DNA from: Thalassotalea sediminis
GTDB taxonomy: Bacteria > Pseudomonadota > Gammaproteobacteria > Enterobacterales > Alteromonadaceae
Direction: 5' to 3'
DNA: 64,000 bases
Assembly: GCF_030295915.1 (NCBI RefSeq)
Contig: NZ_AP027361.1
Coordinates: 1,240,001 to 1,304,000 of the forward strand
Of this stretch, positions 28,153-38,984 are shown in pieces. The translations under genes and the position numbers were made by a program. Position 1 is the stretch's first letter; every line of letters starts with the position of its first letter. The notes below the pieces were generated by a model, which made no database searches, was not told where the DNA came from, and was given only the letters and a program-made list of their open reading frames with translations.

Positions 28153-28205
28153 TTTATCTATAAAAGAGCGTAGAATAATGCTTTAACTCTCGTTATAGGT
28201 AAGCA

Positions 28206-28976
28206 ATGCACGCCGTTCATCAATTATATTTTTCAAGAAAAGCCATTTCTACCAAGCCTTTTAATGCAAGAGGAAAAGGAGTTATCAGGTGTGAGCTTTG
28301 CCAAGTAGCAAAGGTTAATTGTATTTGCCAGTTGTGTGTGTCTCGTGTAACCGCAAGTGCTTTTATGTTGTTAATGCATGATAGTGAAGTGTTAAAACCA
28401 AGTAATACCGGACGCCTGATCGCTGATGTGGTAAAAGAAACATACGCTTTTCAATGGCAGCGTACCGATGTCGACGCTAATTTGTTAACCTTATTACACG
28501 ATATTCAATATCAACCCTATGTTGTTTTTCCAGAAGAGTACGTTACTTCGAATATTCCAGTTCATCATAGTGTGCCTAGCGGCTTGAGTAATAAAAAGCC
28601 GTTATTTATATTACTTGACGGTAGCTGGCGTGAGGCCAAAAAAATGTATCGAAAAAGCCCTTATCTAGAAAGGTTACCCGTAATATCATTGACGCAATCA
28701 GTGCTTCATGAACTAAAGTTTGATTCAAAGTACACATTAAGAAAAGCTGAAAAAGATTTTCAATTATCGACTGCAGAAATTGCGACATTATTACTTGCTA
28801 GTAATGCCGAATATGAAGTTGCAGAACAATTATCTTTATGGAGTCGTTTGTTTGAATTTCGTTATCGAAAAAGTGTTTGCCAACGCAACTTAATTGATCC
28901 CTGTATTGAAAGTGAATATCAAACGTTTTTAAATAAGGCGCAAAATCGTATAGCTGAAGAGAAGTTCGGTAACTAA
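28206..28976 (+). CDS. tapT: tRNA-uridine aminocarboxypropyltransferase (DTW domain)
   Basis: A 256-residue DTW-domain enzyme, the family that puts the acp3U modification on tRNA using SAM as 3-amino-3-carboxypropyl donor (E. coli YfiP/TapT at U47). It has an N-terminal Cys cluster (C29, C32, C39, C41, C44), the LMHDSEVLKPSNTGRL segment and DGSW at 138-141 in LLDGSWREAKKM, a Ser variant of the DTW motif that is common in the family. It stands alone between two terminators. Confidence 0.87.
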   Translation: MHAVHQLYFSRKAISTKPFNARGKGVIRCELCQVAKVNCICQLCVSRVTASAFMLLMHDSEVLKPSNTGRLIADVVKETYAFQWQRTDVDANLLTLLHDIQYQPYVVFPEEYVTSNIPVHHSVPSGLSNKKPLFILLDGSWREAKKMYRKSPYLERLPVISLTQSVLHELKFDSKYTLRKAEKDFQLSTAEIATLLLASNAEYEVAEQLSLWSRLFEFRYRKSVCQRNLIDPCIESEYQTFLNKAQNRIAEEKFGN

Positions 28977-29001
28977 CCTGAACTAACGTGTCGTTAAAAT
29001 G

Positions 29002-29033
29002 AAAAAAGGAGGCAGGTTTAAACTCGCCTCCTT
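29002..29033. terminator. terminator between tapT and the M49-like gene
   Basis: AAGGAGGC (29006-29013) pairs with GCCTCCTT (29026-29033) around a 12-base loop that is itself part-palindromic. On the minus strand it ends in a T-run, so it mainly serves the M49-like gene. Confidence 0.8.
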
Positions 29034-29045
29034 AAATAAGTAGGA

Positions 29046-30710
29046 TTAGCGTAAGCCCAGCTGTTTCTTACCTTGAAGGTAGGTAATATCTACTGGGATA
29101 TTGGCAGCTGAAAGTTTTGCTAAATCATTTTGTAATTCTGGTTTAATTATACCTGTTTCTGCAACGAGCTTTGCGACGCCTTGATAATCACCATTGCCTT
29201 GTAAGGTCAATATTAATGTAGAAAGACTATCGATGGCTTTAGTCATTTTTTCATAATTCACTTGATAAAGTCCTTGCTCATTACGTGTAAACGCTTCGTG
29301 TTCAGCAAAATAGTTAAAACGTACCATATTTGCTTTACCATGTGCTGAACTCGCGCCAAAACGCACTGAACGGAAGATACCCGCTAGAAAGGTTGTGTAA
29401 TAGTCTTCTAGTTGACCTTCTGTGATAACCTTTTTATCAAGCAGTTGACGCACCATGTATAGACCGAGGATATCTGCTTTACCTTCTTCTAATGCTGAAG
29501 CATGTTCTTTCAGCGACTGGCGAACTGTACCTTTATTGTTAATTGTGTTTTTGATACCAAGACCATGCGCAACTTCATGAAACATTGTATTTGCAAAAAA
29601 TGCATTGAACGTAACGTGTTCTCTTTGCTCAGGAACGATAAGTACCTCTGCAAGCGGTGCCATTATCGCATCATATTTAGCACGCATTGCATTCTTAAGT
29701 TGCAAGCGGCGAGTGCCTTTTTCTAATTGTACTTTTTCATCATTGGGCAGATTAATTGCGATGGTTTTACCACCGGCATTGGCATGTCCAGTTGCATAAA
29801 TAACATCATAGGCATTTAAATCAGCGTCAGTACCAGGCATTTCTTTTCTATACTTACGACTGACTGGGAGTCCTTTTTGTAATTCTGGTAAATAAGCAGC
29901 ATACTTTGCAAGCTTTTCGCTCCATGCCATGTCTTTAACTAATACGTATGACTCAAAGGCTGCTCTGTAACCATAGAGTTGGTCTTCATAAGTTTCGATA
30001 GGGCCGATAACAACATCAATTGGGTTGTTTTTCATATCCATCCAAGCAAAATCTGAAGCTTGATAATTATCAGTGAGCAGTGCTTCAGCTCGCATTGTTA
30101 AATAATTTGCAAATTCTTTATCTTCAGCAAACGTTGCTGCTTTTTCAAGGATTGCCGCAATACGTTGTAGTTCATCATGAAAGGCTTCTGAATAGGCAAT
30201 TGATATAAGCTCGCCTTGCTTATTTCGTCGAACGAGTGAATATAAACTTTCTTTTCCTTCAAAACTGGCTTGGTCAAACTCTGCTTTTGTCATGTCTTCC
30301 GGATAAAATTGCGCGCCTAGAGGCTTAGCATCAACACCTTTTAAAAAAGGCATATCACCATTCATTCTATCCCATGGACCATAATTAATCGCTGCAAATT
30401 TTTTTGTGTCTTTGTGCTCAATGGCCTTTAAAAATGCTGCTTTATCTTTGTTATAGGCTTGTTGCCAAAATAGCTCATCAATAATGTCAGATGCTTCTAT
30501 GAGCAGTGATAACATTTTACGTTGGTTATCATTGAGATGCGTTAAATCTGCAGTCAATGTTACTTCTTGATAAATATCGAGTTTATCTTGATAGGTGTCG
30601 GTTAATTGCAATGCTGTGGTATTGTCTGTCGTTGGTGCTTTCTCATTGCACGCACTTAAAAGTAATGATGATGCAAAAATAATAGAAGAGGCAAGTAGTG
30701 TTTTTTTCAT
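29046..30710 (-). CDS. M49-like (dipeptidyl-peptidase III-type) zinc hydrolase lipoprotein
   Basis: A 554-residue lipoprotein (LLLSAC, Cys21). It carries HEVAH (378-382) and, about 26 residues later, EEGKAD (408-413), the two zinc and catalytic motifs of the M49 dipeptidyl-peptidase III group; true DPP III has HELLGH with one extra residue, whereas this one has a canonical HExxH. It is shorter than DPP III (about 700). A periplasmic or surface peptidase is the natural reading, but some family relatives have unknown substrates. No neighbour suggests a pathway. Confidence 0.8.
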   Translation of the reverse strand: MKKTLLASSIIFASSLLLSACNEKAPTTDNTTALQLTDTYQDKLDIYQEVTLTADLTHLNDNQRKMLSLLIEASDIIDELFWQQAYNKDKAAFLKAIEHKDTKKFAAINYGPWDRMNGDMPFLKGVDAKPLGAQFYPEDMTKAEFDQASFEGKESLYSLVRRNKQGELISIAYSEAFHDELQRIAAILEKAATFAEDKEFANYLTMRAEALLTDNYQASDFAWMDMKNNPIDVVIGPIETYEDQLYGYRAAFESYVLVKDMAWSEKLAKYAAYLPELQKGLPVSRKYRKEMPGTDADLNAYDVIYATGHANAGGKTIAINLPNDEKVQLEKGTRRLQLKNAMRAKYDAIMAPLAEVLIVPEQREHVTFNAFFANTMFHEVAHGLGIKNTINNKGTVRQSLKEHASALEEGKADILGLYMVRQLLDKKVITEGQLEDYYTTFLAGIFRSVRFGASSAHGKANMVRFNYFAEHEAFTRNEQGLYQVNYEKMTKAIDSLSTLILTLQGNGDYQGVAKLVAETGIIKPELQNDLAKLSAANIPVDITYLQGKKQLGLR

Positions 30711-30802
30711 TGTTATGGCCTTGTGTGAGAGATGATGAAAAGACTAGAGAAATTTTTAACGCTTGGCAATAGTATTCAAAGCAATGGTGTATTCGCAAGG
30801 CG

Positions 30803-30830
30803 AAAAAAAACCGGCTAAAGCCGGTTTTTT
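30803..30830 (-). terminator. terminator of rpsT
   Basis: CCGGC (30811-30815) pairs with GCCGG (30820-30824), loop of 4, flanked by A- and T-runs that lengthen the stem and give a T-tail on the minus strand. Confidence 0.85.
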
Positions 30831-30851
30831 CAAATCATGCCAAAGAACAAA

Positions 30852-31112
30852 TTAAAGTGCTTTGATTTTCGCATTTAAACGGCTCTTGTTACGAGACGCT
30901 TTGTTCTTATGAATTAAACCTTTACTTGCGTAACGATCTAAAATTGGTGTAACAGCTGCAAATTCTTTTGTTGCTGTTTCTTTGTCACCGGCTTCAATGG
31001 CAGCGATTACTTTTTTTACTAAAGTGCGCATCATTGAACGACGACTTGCATTATGTTGACGGCGCTTTTCAGATTGTACTGCGCGCTTCTTAGCTTGCTT
31101 TGAGTTAGCCAA
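30852..31112 (-). CDS. rpsT: 30S ribosomal protein S20
   Basis: An 86-residue, highly basic protein matching S20 throughout ([52 protein letters not shown]). It starts with TTG 31112 after a good AGGAG; E. coli rpsT also starts with UUG, where it supports autogenous control, so the same may apply. A near-consensus promoter with a GC-rich discriminator lies upstream. It is divergent from murJ. Confidence 0.97.
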   Translation of the reverse strand: MANSKQAKKRAVQSEKRRQHNASRRSMMRTLVKKVIAAIEAGDKETATKEFAAVTPILDRYASKGLIHKNKASRNKSRLNAKIKAL

Positions 31113-31163
31113 GGTGAACTCCTAAAAAATGATATCAAATATAGCCTAAATTTAAGGCGTCGA

Positions 31164-31192
31164 AATATGCCTTTTTTTAAGCCCAATGTCAA
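31164..31192 (-). promoter_or_regulatory. rpsT promoter (stringent-type)
   Basis: On the minus strand: TTGACA (31192-31187), a 17-base spacer, then CATATT (31169-31164) as -10, followed by the GC-rich TCGACGCC discriminator typical of growth-rate-controlled ribosomal promoters. Confidence 0.65.
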
Positions 31193-31496
31193 ATGTTTTT
31201 CGGTATAAAGCGTGAGAATTAGCACGATTGTTTAATGAGTGGTCAGTTGTGATGACAATTTCATTAATTTATTGCTTAACCATATTCCAAATTACTGCGG
31301 TATTGTATCACTATAATCCTTTCGTTTAAATTTAGAAGTGCTTAATTTTTTTACCACTGAAGTAAATATTGCTTTATTTCACACCTTCCTTTGCTAAATA
31401 TTTGTTTTAAGGTCATATCAACTTGTGTTGAGCGTAATAAACAACGCATAATTAGTCGTTATTGTAGATGCGTATAAATATTAACAAGGAAACTCG
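31193..31496. other. divergent gap between rpsT and murJ
   Basis: AT-rich with no gene. The murJ ribosome site (AAGGA, 31486-31490) is at its right end. I see no strong hairpin or clear murJ promoter. Confidence 0.5.
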
Positions 31497-33080
31497 TTGA
31501 GTCGTAAATTAGTCAAATCAGGCATCATTGTCAGCGCAATGACCTTAATATCTCGCGTATTAGGGCTCGTAAGGGATATCGTCATCGCCAATTTGATGGG
31601 CGCTGGCGCTTCGGCTGACGCGTTTTTCTTTGCAAACAAAATCCCTAATTTTTTGCGTCGTTTATTTGCTGAAGGCGCATTTGCACAATCATTTGTTCCG
31701 GTTTTAAGTGAGTATCATCAAAACGACCTTGATAAAAAAACCCAAGAAACACGTAAATTGATTGCGCAAGTGTCAGGAACATTGGGCGTTTTCGTTACGC
31801 TTGTTACATTAATAGGTATGATTGCATCACCCATTATTGTGATGATATTTGGCCCTGGTTTCTATTTAGAGTCTTTACAAGATGAGCCAAGTGAAAAATT
31901 TGACCTTGCCGCAAGTTTATTAAAAATTACATTTCCATACTTATGGTTTGTCAGTTTTACGGCGCTATCAGGCGCTATCTTGAATGCATACGGAAAATTT
32001 GCAGTTTCATCTTTTACCCCTGTCTTATTGAATGTCGCTATTATTTCGATGGCAATATTAGGGCGAGATTATTTTGAAAATCCAGAATATGCACTTGCTT
32101 GGGGTGTATTTCTTGGTGGCTTGTTACAATTTTTATTTCAATTGCCTTTCTTGTATCGCGCTGGTGCATTAGTGCTACCTCGTTGGGGATGGGCGCATAA
32201 AGGTGTGGTAAAAATTAGAAAGTTAATGGCGCCTGCATTGTTCGGTGTTTCTGTTACACAAATTAACTTATTGTTAGATACACAAATCGCCAGTCTGCTC
32301 GAAACTGGTGCGGTAAGTTGGCTTTACTATGCAGATCGATTATTAGAGTTCCCGTTAGGATTATTTGGTATTGGAATCGCGACTGTTATTTTGCCTAGTT
32401 TAGCAAGGTTACATACCAAGAAAAATGTTAAAGAGTTTTCCGACACGCTAGATTGGGGTATAAAAATTATTAATTTGTTAGGTTGGCCTGCATTAGTCGG
32501 ATTAATGGTATTGGCCCAACCTATAATTATGATCCTATTTATGCGTGGAGAATTTACACAGTTTCATGTTTATCAAGTGTCTCTTGCGTTATTCGCTTAT
32601 TTGTCTGGGTTAATTAGTTTTATGTTTATAAAAATACTCGCACCCGGCTACTACGCTAGGCAGGATACAAAAACGCCGGTTAAAATTGGTATTAAGGCGA
32701 TGGTTGCTAATATGATCTTTAATATATTATTGGCACCGTTCTTTGGTTATGTTGGTCTTGCGATGGCAACGACATTATCTGCGACATTAAATGCTTATTG
32801 GTTATATAAAGGATTAAAAGTTCAACAGGTTTATCAGTTATCTAGCGAAGTTAAAATTTTTATTTTGAGGCTTATTTGTGCTTCTGCCGTGATGGCTTAT
32901 GTTGTTTATTGGTTATCACCAAGCTTCGAATATTGGTTAACACTCACTTTGTTTGCCAAAGTGTTTTTGCTGAGTAAGTGCATAATTGGCGGTATTATCA
33001 GCTACTTTATTTGTGTGTATGTGCTTGGTGTACGTTTTACTGACTTTAAAGTTCAGCATCATAAAGAAAAAAATCGCTAA
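31497..33080 (+). CDS. murJ: lipid II flippase MurJ
   Basis: A 527-residue polytopic inner membrane protein of the MOP/MVF family that flips lipid II for peptidoglycan synthesis. The N-terminus SAMTLISRVLGLVRDIVIA and the block DAFFFANKIPNFLRRLFAEGAFAQSFVPV (read in part) are hallmark MurJ, including the essential arginines. TTG 31497 is the start, with AAGGA six bases upstream and no nearby alternative. ribF follows 123 bases later in the usual murJ-ribF-ileS-lspA order. Confidence 0.95.
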   Translation: MSRKLVKSGIIVSAMTLISRVLGLVRDIVIANLMGAGASADAFFFANKIPNFLRRLFAEGAFAQSFVPVLSEYHQNDLDKKTQETRKLIAQVSGTLGVFVTLVTLIGMIASPIIVMIFGPGFYLESLQDEPSEKFDLAASLLKITFPYLWFVSFTALSGAILNAYGKFAVSSFTPVLLNVAIISMAILGRDYFENPEYALAWGVFLGGLLQFLFQLPFLYRAGALVLPRWGWAHKGVVKIRKLMAPALFGVSVTQINLLLDTQIASLLETGAVSWLYYADRLLEFPLGLFGIGIATVILPSLARLHTKKNVKEFSDTLDWGIKIINLLGWPALVGLMVLAQPIIMILFMRGEFTQFHVYQVSLALFAYLSGLISFMFIKILAPGYYARQDTKTPVKIGIKAMVANMIFNILLAPFFGYVGLAMATTLSATLNAYWLYKGLKVQQVYQLSSEVKIFILRLICASAVMAYVVYWLSPSFEYWLTLTLFAKVFLLSKCIIGGIISYFICVYVLGVRFTDFKVQHHKEKNR

Positions 33081-33203
33081 CAATGGGCTGATTCTTCGTG
33101 TTGACTAAGCTATAATTCGACGATTTTAAATTTACAGCCGTATAAATGTTCGGTTGACGTTTTATTTTTCAGAAGTTTTTTTAATAGAAGGTTAACATTT
33201 TTA

Positions 33204-34142
33204 ATGCGATTAATTCGTGGGATCCATAACATTGAGTTAGCGAACCAAGAAGACGAACAAGGCAGCGTGTTAACCATTGGAAATTTTGATGGTGTTCATT
33301 TAGGTCATCAGCGTGTAATAAAAGCACTTGTAAATAAAGCGCAAGAATTAAATGCAGTACCTGTTGTGATGGTTTTTGAGCCGCAACCTCAAGAGTTATT
33401 TACACCCGAGAGTGCACCGGCAAGATTAACAAGATTGAGAGATAAATACACATTACTGAAAAAGCTTGGTGTTAAACGCTTGCTATGTGTAACGTTTAAT
33501 GCCAGATTTGCCAGTTTATCTGCGGAAGCTTTTGTCAGTGATTTGTTAGTTGCGCAGTTAAATATTAATCATTTAATCATTGGTGATGACTTTAAATTTG
33601 GTAAGGGTCGCACAGGTGATTTTAAGATGCTTTGTCGCGCAGGTGAAAAATTTGGTTTTGGGGTTTCTGATACTGCAAGTTATAAACTAGAAAATTGTCG
33701 TATTAGTAGCACAGCGATACGAGATGCCTTGCAGCGAGATGCACTAGATGAAGCGCAAGCTATGTTAGGGCGTCCTTATTCAATTATAGGTCGTGTATTT
33801 CACGGAGATAAACGCGGTCGTACGTTAGGGTTTCCAACGGCAAATGTGCACTTAAAAAGAAGAGTTTCACCGGTAGCAGGCGTTTATGCAGTAAGCGTTC
33901 GCATCGATGGTAAGGTATTAGCAGGCGTTGCGAATATAGGCTCTAGGCCTAGTGTTAATGGCATTCGTCAACAACTTGAAGTACATATTTTTGATTTCGA
34001 CCAAGAGATTTATGGTCAGTCAATTGAAGTGGTTTTAATGAAAAGTTTACGTAAAGAACAGCGATTTTCTTCTTTAGAGCAACTTAAAAGCCAAATAGAA
34101 ATAGACAGTAAACGAGCTCGAAGCTTCTTTGAGACGAGATAA
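33204..34142 (+). CDS. ribF: bifunctional riboflavin kinase/FAD synthetase
   Basis: A 312-residue enzyme making FMN and then FAD from riboflavin. The N-terminal nucleotidyltransferase has GNFDGVHLGH (26-35) and a later ISSTAIRDAL segment; the C-terminal kinase domain has HGDKRGRTLGFPTANV and GVANIGSRPS. Length matches E. coli (313). ileS starts 39 bases after its stop. Confidence 0.96.
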   Translation: MRLIRGIHNIELANQEDEQGSVLTIGNFDGVHLGHQRVIKALVNKAQELNAVPVVMVFEPQPQELFTPESAPARLTRLRDKYTLLKKLGVKRLLCVTFNARFASLSAEAFVSDLLVAQLNINHLIIGDDFKFGKGRTGDFKMLCRAGEKFGFGVSDTASYKLENCRISSTAIRDALQRDALDEAQAMLGRPYSIIGRVFHGDKRGRTLGFPTANVHLKRRVSPVAGVYAVSVRIDGKVLAGVANIGSRPSVNGIRQQLEVHIFDFDQEIYGQSIEVVLMKSLRKEQRFSSLEQLKSQIEIDSKRARSFFETR

Positions 34143-34181
34143 CTTTTTAGCAGTAATTGATTATTAATGGATAAACAATAA

Positions 34182-37019
34182 ATGAGTGACTACAAACATA
34201 CCCTGAATTTGCCTGCTACTAGCTTTCCAATGAAAGGCAATATGGCAAATCGTGAACCGCAAATGCTGAAAGACTGGGCTAGTAAAGATCTTTATAGCAA
34301 AATTCGCGCAGCTAAAAAGGGTAAAAAGTCGTTTATTTTGCATGATGGCCCTCCATATGCAAACGGCAATATTCATCTTGGTCATTCTGTTAATAAAATT
34401 CTGAAAGATATTATTATCAAAGCAAAAACATTGTCTGATTTTGACTCTCCCTATGTACCTGGTTGGGATTGTCACGGTTTACCAATAGAATTAATGGTAG
34501 AGAAAAAGGTTGGTAAACCTGGACATAAAGTTTCTGCAGCAGAGTTTCGTCAAAAGTGTCGAGACTATGCTATCAAACAAGTAGATGGCCAACGAGAAGA
34601 CTTTAAACGCTTAGGTGTTTTTGGTGATTGGGACAAGCCATATTTGACGATGAATTTTGATACAGAAGCAAACATCATTCGTGCGTTGGGTAAAATAGCT
34701 GAAAATGGTCACTTACAGCAAGGCTTTAAGCCTGTACATTGGTGTACAGATTGTGGCTCAGCGCTCGCAGAAGCTGAAGTGGAATATCAAGATAAACAAT
34801 CACCCGCAATTGATGTGAAATTCAACGTTATTGAAGCGTCAGTAGCTGATAAGTTTTCGCACCCAGAAGGAAAAGTTGGCGAAGGAGAAATTAGTGTTGT
34901 AATTTGGACAACAACGCCTTGGACTTTACCTGCAAACAGAGCAGTATCGGTTCACCCAGACGTAGAGTATTCATTAATACAGTGTGAAAAAGAAGGTCAG
35001 AAGTTTCGCTTGATTTTAGCGACTGATTTAGTTGCGCAATGTACAGATCGTTTTGGCATTGAAAAATACCATGCTTTAGGTTTTTGTCATGGTGAAGCAT
35101 TGGAACATGTGCAATTACAACACCCATTTAATGATATTACAGTCCCTGTAATTTGTGGCGACCATGTTACTACTGATTCAGGCACTGGCTGTGTTCACAC
35201 CGCTGGTGGACACGGTGTAGATGACTTTAACGTCAGTAAAAAGTATGACTTAGAAATATATAACCCTGTTGGGGCTAATGGTGTATTTATTGAAGGTACG
35301 CCGATTGTCGCAGGTCAACATGTATTTAAAGCAAATGCTGGCATTGTTGATCTATTGAATGAAAAAGGTGCATTGATACATCATCATGCTTATGAGCATT
35401 CATACCCGCATTGCTGGCGTCATAAAACGCCGATAATTTTCCGTGCTACGCCACAATGGTTCATTAGTATGGATAAAAAAGGATTGCGCCAAGACTCACT
35501 CGAAGAGATTAAAAAAACGCAGTGGATACCAGAGTGGGGTGAAGATCGTATTCGCGCTATGGTAGAAGGGCGTCCAGACTGGTGTATTTCACGTCAACGT
35601 ACTTGGGGCGTGCCAATCGCTTTATTTATTCACAAAGATACAGGTGCTCTTCATCCAAGAAGTATTGAGTTGATTGAAGAAGTTGCTCAACGTGTTGAAA
35701 AATCGGGCATTCAAGCGTGGTTTGATTTAGACGCGCAAGAGTTAATCGGTGATGACGCACAAGATTACGTTAAAGTTGCAGATACGTTAGATGTTTGGTT
35801 CGATTCTGGCGTTACGCACTATACCGTTGTTGATGCCAGAGAAGAATTTAGTAAATCAGCTGACTTATATTTGGAAGGTTCTGATCAACACCGTGGTTGG
35901 TTTATGTCGTCAATGATGTCGAGTGTTGCGATGCATGGTAAAGCGCCATACTCACAAGTATTAACGCACGGATTTACTGTTGATGTTAATGGACGAAAAA
36001 TGTCTAAATCACTTGGTAATGTTATTACACCTTCTGAAATTACCAATAAATTAGGTGCTGATATATTACGTTTGTGGGTTGCTTCTGTTAACTACACGCA
36101 AGAAATCACGGTCTCTCAAGAAATATTTAATCGTCAGGCTGATGCGTACAGAAGAATCAGAAATACTTCTCGTTTCTTATTAGCCAATATTAATGGTTTT
36201 GAGCCGGCAACTCACTCAATTGCTGTTGATGAAATGGTAGAACTCGATCGTTGGGTATTAGCGAAAGCTGCACAGTTACAAACTGAAATCGTCGCGGCAT
36301 ACGATAATTATGAATTCCATAATGTTGTACATAAATTAATGAATTTCTGTACGACCGAGTTAGGTGGTTTTTATTTAGACATTATTAAAGATCGTCAATA
36401 CACCGCGAAAGAAGATAGTGTAGCCCGTCGTTCGTGCCAAACTGCAATGTACCTCATTGCTGAAGCGATGACACGTTGGATGGCACCAATTTTATCTTTT
36501 ACTGCGCAAGAAATTTGGCAAGCATTACCTGCACCAGCAACGGGGGAGAGAGATGAATTCGTTTTTACTGATGTGTGGTTTGAAGCGCTAGCAAAAGTTG
36601 ATAGTGGCAGTGAATTTAATGATGATTTCTGGACGAGTATTTTACAAGTTCGCAGTGAAGTAAATAAAGTTATTGAAGTTGCTCGCAAAGAGAAAACTAT
36701 TGGTAAAGGTTTAGAAGCTAACGTTACTCTTTACGCTACAGAGCAACTTGCAAATAAACTTAAATCCCTAAAAGATGAGTTAAGATTTGTATTAATTACC
36801 TCTGGTGCCAAAGTCGAGGTTGCAACCGAGCAACCATCAAATGCTCAGGCGACTGAAATTGAAGGTTTATGGATTAACATTGCCAGTAGCACTGGTACTA
36901 AATGTGAGCGTTGTTGGCATTATACAGATGATGTTGGTGTTAACGAGGCTTATCATGATCTATGTGGTCGCTGTGTGACTAACGTTGATGGTGAAGGCGA
37001 AACGCGTCAATTTGCATAG
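34182..37019 (+). CDS. ileS: isoleucine--tRNA ligase
   Basis: Class I synthetase, 945 residues (E. coli 938). It has the HIGH-type motif HLGH (65-68), the editing domain with [17 protein letters not shown] (606-610) and a C-terminal zinc finger with cysteines 908, 911, 928 and 931. It is the bacterial type (IleS1 with zinc finger) rather than the mupirocin-resistant eukaryote-like type. A 13-bp hairpin follows its stop before lspA. Confidence 0.97.
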   Translation: MSDYKHTLNLPATSFPMKGNMANREPQMLKDWASKDLYSKIRAAKKGKKSFILHDGPPYANGNIHLGHSVNKILKDIIIKAKTLSDFDSPYVPGWDCHGLPIELMVEKKVGKPGHKVSAAEFRQKCRDYAIKQVDGQREDFKRLGVFGDWDKPYLTMNFDTEANIIRALGKIAENGHLQQGFKPVHWCTDCGSALAEAEVEYQDKQSPAIDVKFNVIEASVADKFSHPEGKVGEGEISVVIWTTTPWTLPANRAVSVHPDVEYSLIQCEKEGQKFRLILATDLVAQCTDRFGIEKYHALGFCHGEALEHVQLQHPFNDITVPVICGDHVTTDSGTGCVHTAGGHGVDDFNVSKKYDLEIYNPVGANGVFIEGTPIVAGQHVFKANAGIVDLLNEKGALIHHHAYEHSYPHCWRHKTPIIFRATPQWFISMDKKGLRQDSLEEIKKTQWIPEWGEDRIRAMVEGRPDWCISRQRTWGVPIALFIHKDTGALHPRSIELIEEVAQRVEKSGIQAWFDLDAQELIGDDAQDYVKVADTLDVWFDSGVTHYTVVDAREEFSKSADLYLEGSDQHRGWFMSSMMSSVAMHGKAPYSQVLTHGFTVDVNGRKMSKSLGNVITPSEITNKLGADILRLWVASVNYTQEITVSQEIFNRQADAYRRIRNTSRFLLANINGFEPATHSIAVDEMVELDRWVLAKAAQLQTEIVAAYDNYEFHNVVHKLMNFCTTELGGFYLDIIKDRQYTAKEDSVARRSCQTAMYLIAEAMTRWMAPILSFTAQEIWQALPAPATGERDEFVFTDVWFEALAKVDSGSEFNDDFWTSILQVRSEVNKVIEVARKEKTIGKGLEANVTLYATEQLANKLKSLKDELRFVLITSGAKVEVATEQPSNAQATEIEGLWINIASSTGTKCERCWHYTDDVGVNEAYHDLCGRCVTNVDGEGETRQFA

Positions 37020-37042
37020 CCATTAATTGATTTATCTGTATG

Positions 37043-37073
37043 AGTGCTCAGTTAACGTATTTAACTGAGCACT
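37043..37073 (+). terminator. hairpin between ileS and lspA
   Basis: AGTGCTCAGTTAA (37043-37055) pairs perfectly with TTAACTGAGCACT (37061-37073), loop of 5, followed by TTGTTTA. The T-run is interrupted, so it may be a partial terminator or attenuator, or an RNA-processing point within the operon. Confidence 0.65.
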
Positions 37074-37099
37074 TTGTTTATCTGAGTAGAGATGTTTTC

Positions 37100-37606
37100 A
37101 TGAGTAAAATTAGCCAAAATTCTAACTTGAAGTGGTTATGGTTAACCTTGATCTGTTTAGTCGTCGATCAAATAACGAAACATTGGGTTGCAAACTCAAT
37201 GGATTTGTATCAATCGATTGAGATTTTGCCTTTTTTCAATATTACTTATGCGCAAAATACTGGAGCTGCATTTAGTTTCTTAGCTGATCAAGGTGGGTGG
37301 CAACGCTGGTTCTTTACTACTATTGCGGTCGTTGCGAGTGTGATCTTCTTTGTGTGGCTATTAAGAGTACCTAAAAATCAAACAAAGCTAGTTATCGCGT
37401 TAGCGTTTATGTTAAGTGGAGCAATGGGTAATCTCATCGATCGCGCTCTTTTTGGTTATGTTATCGACTTTCTGGATTTTCATGTTAACGGGTATAATTG
37501 GCCGACATTTAATATCGCTGATTCAGTTATCTTTATAGGTGCAGCATTGATGATCTGGGATTCGTTTACGCAAGAAACGCAAAATAAAAATTCAGCAAAG
37601 GCATAA
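37100..37606 (+). CDS. lspA: lipoprotein signal peptidase
   Basis: Inner membrane aspartic peptidase (SPase II) that removes signal peptides from prolipoproteins. It is 168 residues with four hydrophobic segments, VDQITKHWV, the NTGAAFSF block, and catalytic Asp residues in GNLIDRALFG and FNIADS. An in-frame ATG at 37040 would place the 13-bp hairpin inside the gene and add non-family residues; ATG 37100 fits the family. fkpB follows after 2 bases. The window contains many lipoprotein substrates (Slp, lipase, BamD, Ig-like). Confidence 0.95.
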   Translation: MSKISQNSNLKWLWLTLICLVVDQITKHWVANSMDLYQSIEILPFFNITYAQNTGAAFSFLADQGGWQRWFFTTIAVVASVIFFVWLLRVPKNQTKLVIALAFMLSGAMGNLIDRALFGYVIDFLDFHVNGYNWPTFNIADSVIFIGAALMIWDSFTQETQNKNSAKA

Positions 37607-37608
37607 AA

Positions 37609-38055
37609 ATGACAGACATAATTAAACCTGATTCACAAATTATTGTGCACATTACAATGAAACTTGCTGATGGCTCTGCAGCAGATAGTACAAAAGTACA
37701 CAATAAGCCCGCAAAGATTATAATGGGAGATGAAAGTATTTCCCCTGCATTTGAAAGCCAGTTGCTAGGTTTAAAAAAAGGCGACTCTAAAGAATTTACA
37801 TTACAAGCTGTTGATGCATTTGGCGAATCAAATCCTGATAATATACATTATGTAGATATCACTAAATTTTCTTCTGATGCACCTGCGCAAGTTGGCAACA
37901 TCGTTACATTTACTCAGCCGGGTGGAATAGAGTTACCAGGTATGATCACAGATGTTTCAGGAAACTCTGTTACTGTTGATTTTAATCACCCGCTCGCAGG
38001 GCAAGCAGTGACCTTTATGATAGACGTAGTCGACGTTTTGACAGGAGACAGTTAA
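37609..38055 (+). CDS. fkpB: FKBP-type peptidyl-prolyl isomerase (FkpB/SlpA)
   Basis: A 148-residue small FKBP of the SlpA/FkpB kind. Visible features are the start [19 protein letters not shown], the insert-in-flap chaperone part, and [17 protein letters not shown] at the end. It helps prolyl isomerisation and folding in the cytoplasm. The stop overlaps the ispH start by one base, as in many gammaproteobacteria. Confidence 0.93.
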   Translation: MTDIIKPDSQIIVHITMKLADGSAADSTKVHNKPAKIIMGDESISPAFESQLLGLKKGDSKEFTLQAVDAFGESNPDNIHYVDITKFSSDAPAQVGNIVTFTQPGGIELPGMITDVSGNSVTVDFNHPLAGQAVTFMIDVVDVLTGDS

Positions 38056-38984
38056 TGGAAATTGTATTAGCGAATCCTCGTGGTTTTTGTGCGGGTGTAG
38101 ATCGTGCTATTAGTATAGTCGACCGAGCACTCGATTTATTTGATGCGCCAATTTATGTAAGACATGAAGTTGTACATAATAAATTTGTCGTAAATGGGTT
38201 AAAAAAACGTGGGGCGATATTTGTTGATGAGTTGCACGAAGTACCCGATGATGCAACAGTTATCTTTAGTGCCCATGGCGTTTCAAAAGCAGTGCGTGAA
38301 CAAGCTAAAAACCGTGGTTTGAAAGTATTCGATGCTACTTGTCCTTTAGTGACAAAAGTTCATATGGAAGTCTCTAGAGCGAGTCGTAAAGGCGTAGAGT
38401 GCGTATTAATAGGGCATGCTGGACACCCTGAAGTAGAAGGTACGATGGGGCAATATGAAAGTGAACAAGGTGGCATCTACTTAGTTGAATCTGCAGCTGA
38501 TGTGGCAAAATTGACCGTTAAAAACCCAAGTCAGCTTTATTATTGCAGCCAAACGACGCTCTCCGTGGATGATACAAGTGACGTTATTGACGCACTGAAA
38601 GCTAAATTTCCTCATATTCAAGGGCCTCGTAAAGACGATATTTGTTATGCGACGCAAAATCGTCAAGATGCTGTTAGGGCTATCGCTAGTGAAGTTGATC
38701 TTTTACTCGTTGTTGGTGCTAAAAATAGTTCTAATTCTAATCGCTTAAGAGAGTTAGCGGAAAAAATTGGTACACGCTCTTTTCTAATAGATGCAGCAGA
38801 GAATATAGAAACAACATGGTTACAAAATGTTGGAGCTGTTGGTGTTACAGCAGGCGCTTCAGCACCAGAGGTACTGGTAAAGCAGGTGATAGATAAATTA
38901 AAAAGCCATGGAGGAAAAGAGGTAGTTGAGTTTCCTGGCCGAGAAGAAAATACGGTATTTGCGGTTCCTATAGAATTGCGCTAG
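38055..38984 (+). CDS. ispH: 4-hydroxy-3-methylbut-2-enyl diphosphate reductase
   Basis: Final enzyme of the MEP isoprenoid pathway, making IPP and DMAPP; an iron-sulphur enzyme. The three cluster cysteines, C12 (NPRGFC), C96 (DATCPLV) and C197 ([10 protein letters not shown]), are at exactly the E. coli positions. Length 309 (E. coli 316). It shares a TAATG junction with fkpB. The minor pilin cluster follows 265 bases later, the same order as in Pseudomonas. Confidence 0.97.
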   Translation: MEIVLANPRGFCAGVDRAISIVDRALDLFDAPIYVRHEVVHNKFVVNGLKKRGAIFVDELHEVPDDATVIFSAHGVSKAVREQAKNRGLKVFDATCPLVTKVHMEVSRASRKGVECVLIGHAGHPEVEGTMGQYESEQGGIYLVESAADVAKLTVKNPSQLYYCSQTTLSVDDTSDVIDALKAKFPHIQGPRKDDICYATQNRQDAVRAIASEVDLLLVVGAKNSSNSNRLRELAEKIGTRSFLIDAAENIETTWLQNVGAVGVTAGASAPEVLVKQVIDKLKSHGGKEVVEFPGREENTVFAVPIELR

